Positions 5,009-6,523 of a stretch of DNA of 6,523 bases are shown in pieces; the stretch's first letter is position 1, and each line of letters opens with the position of its first letter. Under the pieces are notes generated by a model, which saw only the letters and a program-made list of their open reading frames with translations, was not told the DNA's origin and searched no databases. Source of the stretch: an uncultured Eubacterium sp. (GTDB lineage: Bacteria > Bacillota > Clostridia > Peptostreptococcales > Anaerovoracaceae). The stretch covers positions 1 through 6,523 of the forward strand of contig UQNP01000106.1 of NCBI GenBank assembly GCA_900542385.1. The letters are read 5' to 3'. Position numbers and translations under genes: made by a program.

Positions 5009-6523
5009 GTGAGTGCAAAAAGAAGATCTAAACATTTTATAATAATGTTTTTAGCTGCTGTTTCAGGAGCTGTACTTCTGGCAAGGCTTTTTGCTCTCAC
5101 AGTGATAGAAGAAGAAAAATGGCAGGGATATGCAGATGATATGTCTCTGAGGGCAGTATATGAGACTGCGCCGAGAGGTGATATCACAGACAGGAACGGT
5201 GAATTGATCGCTACGAGCAAGGCGGTATATTCGGTCAATATCAGCCGAGTCAATCTTACAGAAGAAAAGGCGCTTGAAGATGCATCGGAAGTTATAAGGA
5301 TACTGCAGGAAAACGGAGAAGATGTGAATATAACGCAGGAAGACGTAAAAAAAGCTATCTCAGAAAAGGGATACACTGCATATATGCCGATAAATATTGC
5401 GGAAAAGATTTCCCGGGAAACAGCTGAGGAAATAGAAGAGAAGAAGTATCCGGGAGTTCAGGTGTCGGTTAATTATGTGAGAGATTATCCAAGAGGAGCT
5501 TTTGCTTCTCATATAGTCGGATATATGGGAAGGATATCGGCCGATGAAGAAGATGAGTACGTAAAAGAAAAAGGTTACAGACGCGATGCGATGGTTGGCA
5601 AATACGGCATAGAAAAGGAATACGAAAATATTCTCAGAGGTGAGGATGCTGTCAGCAGCCTGCAGATAGACTCTTCAGGCAGCGTAAAAAAAGTTCTCGG
5701 TAAAAGCAGTGCAGTTAAGGGAAAAAATGTGAAGCTCACAATAGATGCAGATCTGCAGGAAACGGCTGAAGATGCTCTTGAGAAAGCTATAGAGCAGGCG
5801 GCTGCAGGAGGGACATTCGAAAGCATTTACGGAGATTATAAGATGACTTATGCGAAGAATGCAGGATCGGGCGCAGCTGTAGCTTTGGATGTCGAGTCGG
5901 GGGAAGTTCTCGCGCTGGCGAATTTCCCTGATTTTGATCCAAATGATTTTGCAGAAGGTATATCGAGTGAAAAGTGGCAGTCTTTGCAGAGAAAAAATGA
6001 TAATGATTCCATGAGTCCGGCGCCGCTTTATAATGTTGCCACGATGAGTGCGGTGCAGCCGGGGTCGACGTTCAAGCCGATAACAGCGATGGCTGCTTTA
6101 GACTGCGGGCTTGACGAAAACAGATATCTTCTCGACAAAGGATATATAGAGCTTGGAGGAAGAACCTACGGGTGCTTTCTTTGGAATGAAAATGGAAAAA
6201 ATCATGGATATGTCGATCTTGCGGAGGCGCTTAAAGTATCCTGCAATTATTATTTTTATGATATAGCCGCAGGAAAGGATTTTGCTTCGGGGGACTCTCT
6301 TGGATATGATAAGAAAATAGATAATTCTCTTATAGTTTCTTACGCCGAAAAGATGGGGCTGGGGAAAAAGACGGGAATACAGATCCCTGAGAGTATCGGT
6401 AAGCTTCCTACTGAGAAACTCAAAAATAACGGGATAAAAAACAGCTTAAAAAATTATCTTTCAGCTGAGAGAGAAACTTATTTCAAGAAGAAATATCTTA
6501 AAAATGATGAAAATATTTCTAAG
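5009..6523 (+). CDS. mrdA: Penicillin-binding protein 2 (MrdA-type transpeptidase), 3' end outside window
   Basis: An open frame from GTG 5009 runs to the window edge and gives 505 residues with no stop. It encodes a class B PBP that cross-links peptidoglycan during elongation, likely working with a RodA polymerase. A membrane segment lies at about 9-32. The class B signature PRGDITDRNGELIA (55-68) opens the pedestal domain, which extends to about 240 and includes YPRGAFASHIVGY (160-172) and VGKYGIEKEYE (196-206), typical of the PBP2 branch. The transpeptidase domain shows SxxK as S353-T-F-K356 in QPGSTFKP and SxN as S411-C-N413. The KTG motif would lie beyond the edge. A lysine-rich segment (about 465-505) after IQIPESIG looks like a lineage-specific insertion before KTG. 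GTG 5009 is chosen because AGGAG (4998-5002) sits six bases upstream; the next in-frame ATG (5045) would cut into the membrane segment. Confidence 0.9.
   Translation, partial: MSAKRRSKHFIIMFLAAVSGAVLLARLFALTVIEEEKWQGYADDMSLRAVYETAPRGDITDRNGELIATSKAVYSVNISRVNLTEEKALEDASEVIRILQENGEDVNITQEDVKKAISEKGYTAYMPINIAEKISRETAEEIEEKKYPGVQVSVNYVRDYPRGAFASHIVGYMGRISADEEDEYVKEKGYRRDAMVGKYGIEKEYENILRGEDAVSSLQIDSSGSVKKVLGKSSAVKGKNVKLTIDADLQETAEDALEKAIEQAAAGGTFESIYGDYKMTYAKNAGSGAAVALDVESGEVLALANFPDFDPNDFAEGISSEKWQSLQRKNDNDSMSPAPLYNVATMSAVQPGSTFKPITAMAALDCGLDENRYLLDKGYIELGGRTYGCFLWNENGKNHGYVDLAEALKVSCNYYFYDIAAGKDFASGDSLGYDKKIDNSLIVSYAEKMGLGKKTGIQIPESIGKLPTEKLKNNGIKNSLKNYLSAERETYFKKKYLKNDENISK

Overview
The window looks like a piece of a Clostridia chromosome (Firmicutes). 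The reasons are purine-rich Shine-Dalgarno sites, heavy use of ATA (Ile) and AGA/AGG (Arg) codons, moderate-to-low GC, a sporulation-type sigma-K homologue, a small Cys-rich DUF1540 protein and two class B penicillin-binding proteins. An exact family cannot be assigned by eye. Codon use is similar across all genes, and I see no insertion sequence, tRNA, rRNA, CRISPR array or phage-like module.

Layout. (1) 1-1462, plus strand: the 3' end of cytidylate kinase (cmk), whose stop codon directly abuts the start of a DUF1015 (COG4198) gene. (2) 1497-3165, plus strand: a terminator-like hairpin whose 3' arm is the ribosome binding site of a compact 542-residue class B PBP, with its T-tract ending at the ATG. 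(3) 3186-4150: a strong bidirectional terminator separates that PBP from a convergent minus-strand pair. The pair is a sigK-like sigma factor with no pro-sequence, preceded by a hairpin that buries its Shine-Dalgarno, and a 52-residue eight-cysteine DUF1540 gene. (4) 4151-4317: an AT-rich divergent promoter region with a perfect TATAAT on the minus strand, an 8-bp palindrome and three near-identical 10-bp repeats. (5) 4318-6523, plus strand: radC, followed 13 bases later by a GTG-started PBP2/MrdA-type transpeptidase that runs off the window. The mreBCD genes that often separate radC from PBP2 in Firmicutes are absent here.

The theme is core housekeeping: nucleotide kinase, cell wall transpeptidases and a developmental sigma factor. 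I found no convincing new multi-gene system. The most notable signals are regulatory: two different genes (the 542-residue PBP and sigK) each have a Shine-Dalgarno built into the 3' arm of a stable hairpin, and in the PBP case the hairpin also has the form of an intrinsic terminator. The next most notable are the direct radC-PBP2 junction, the short Cys-rich gene, and a DUF1015 protein of unproven function with a conserved D-G-H-H-R motif.
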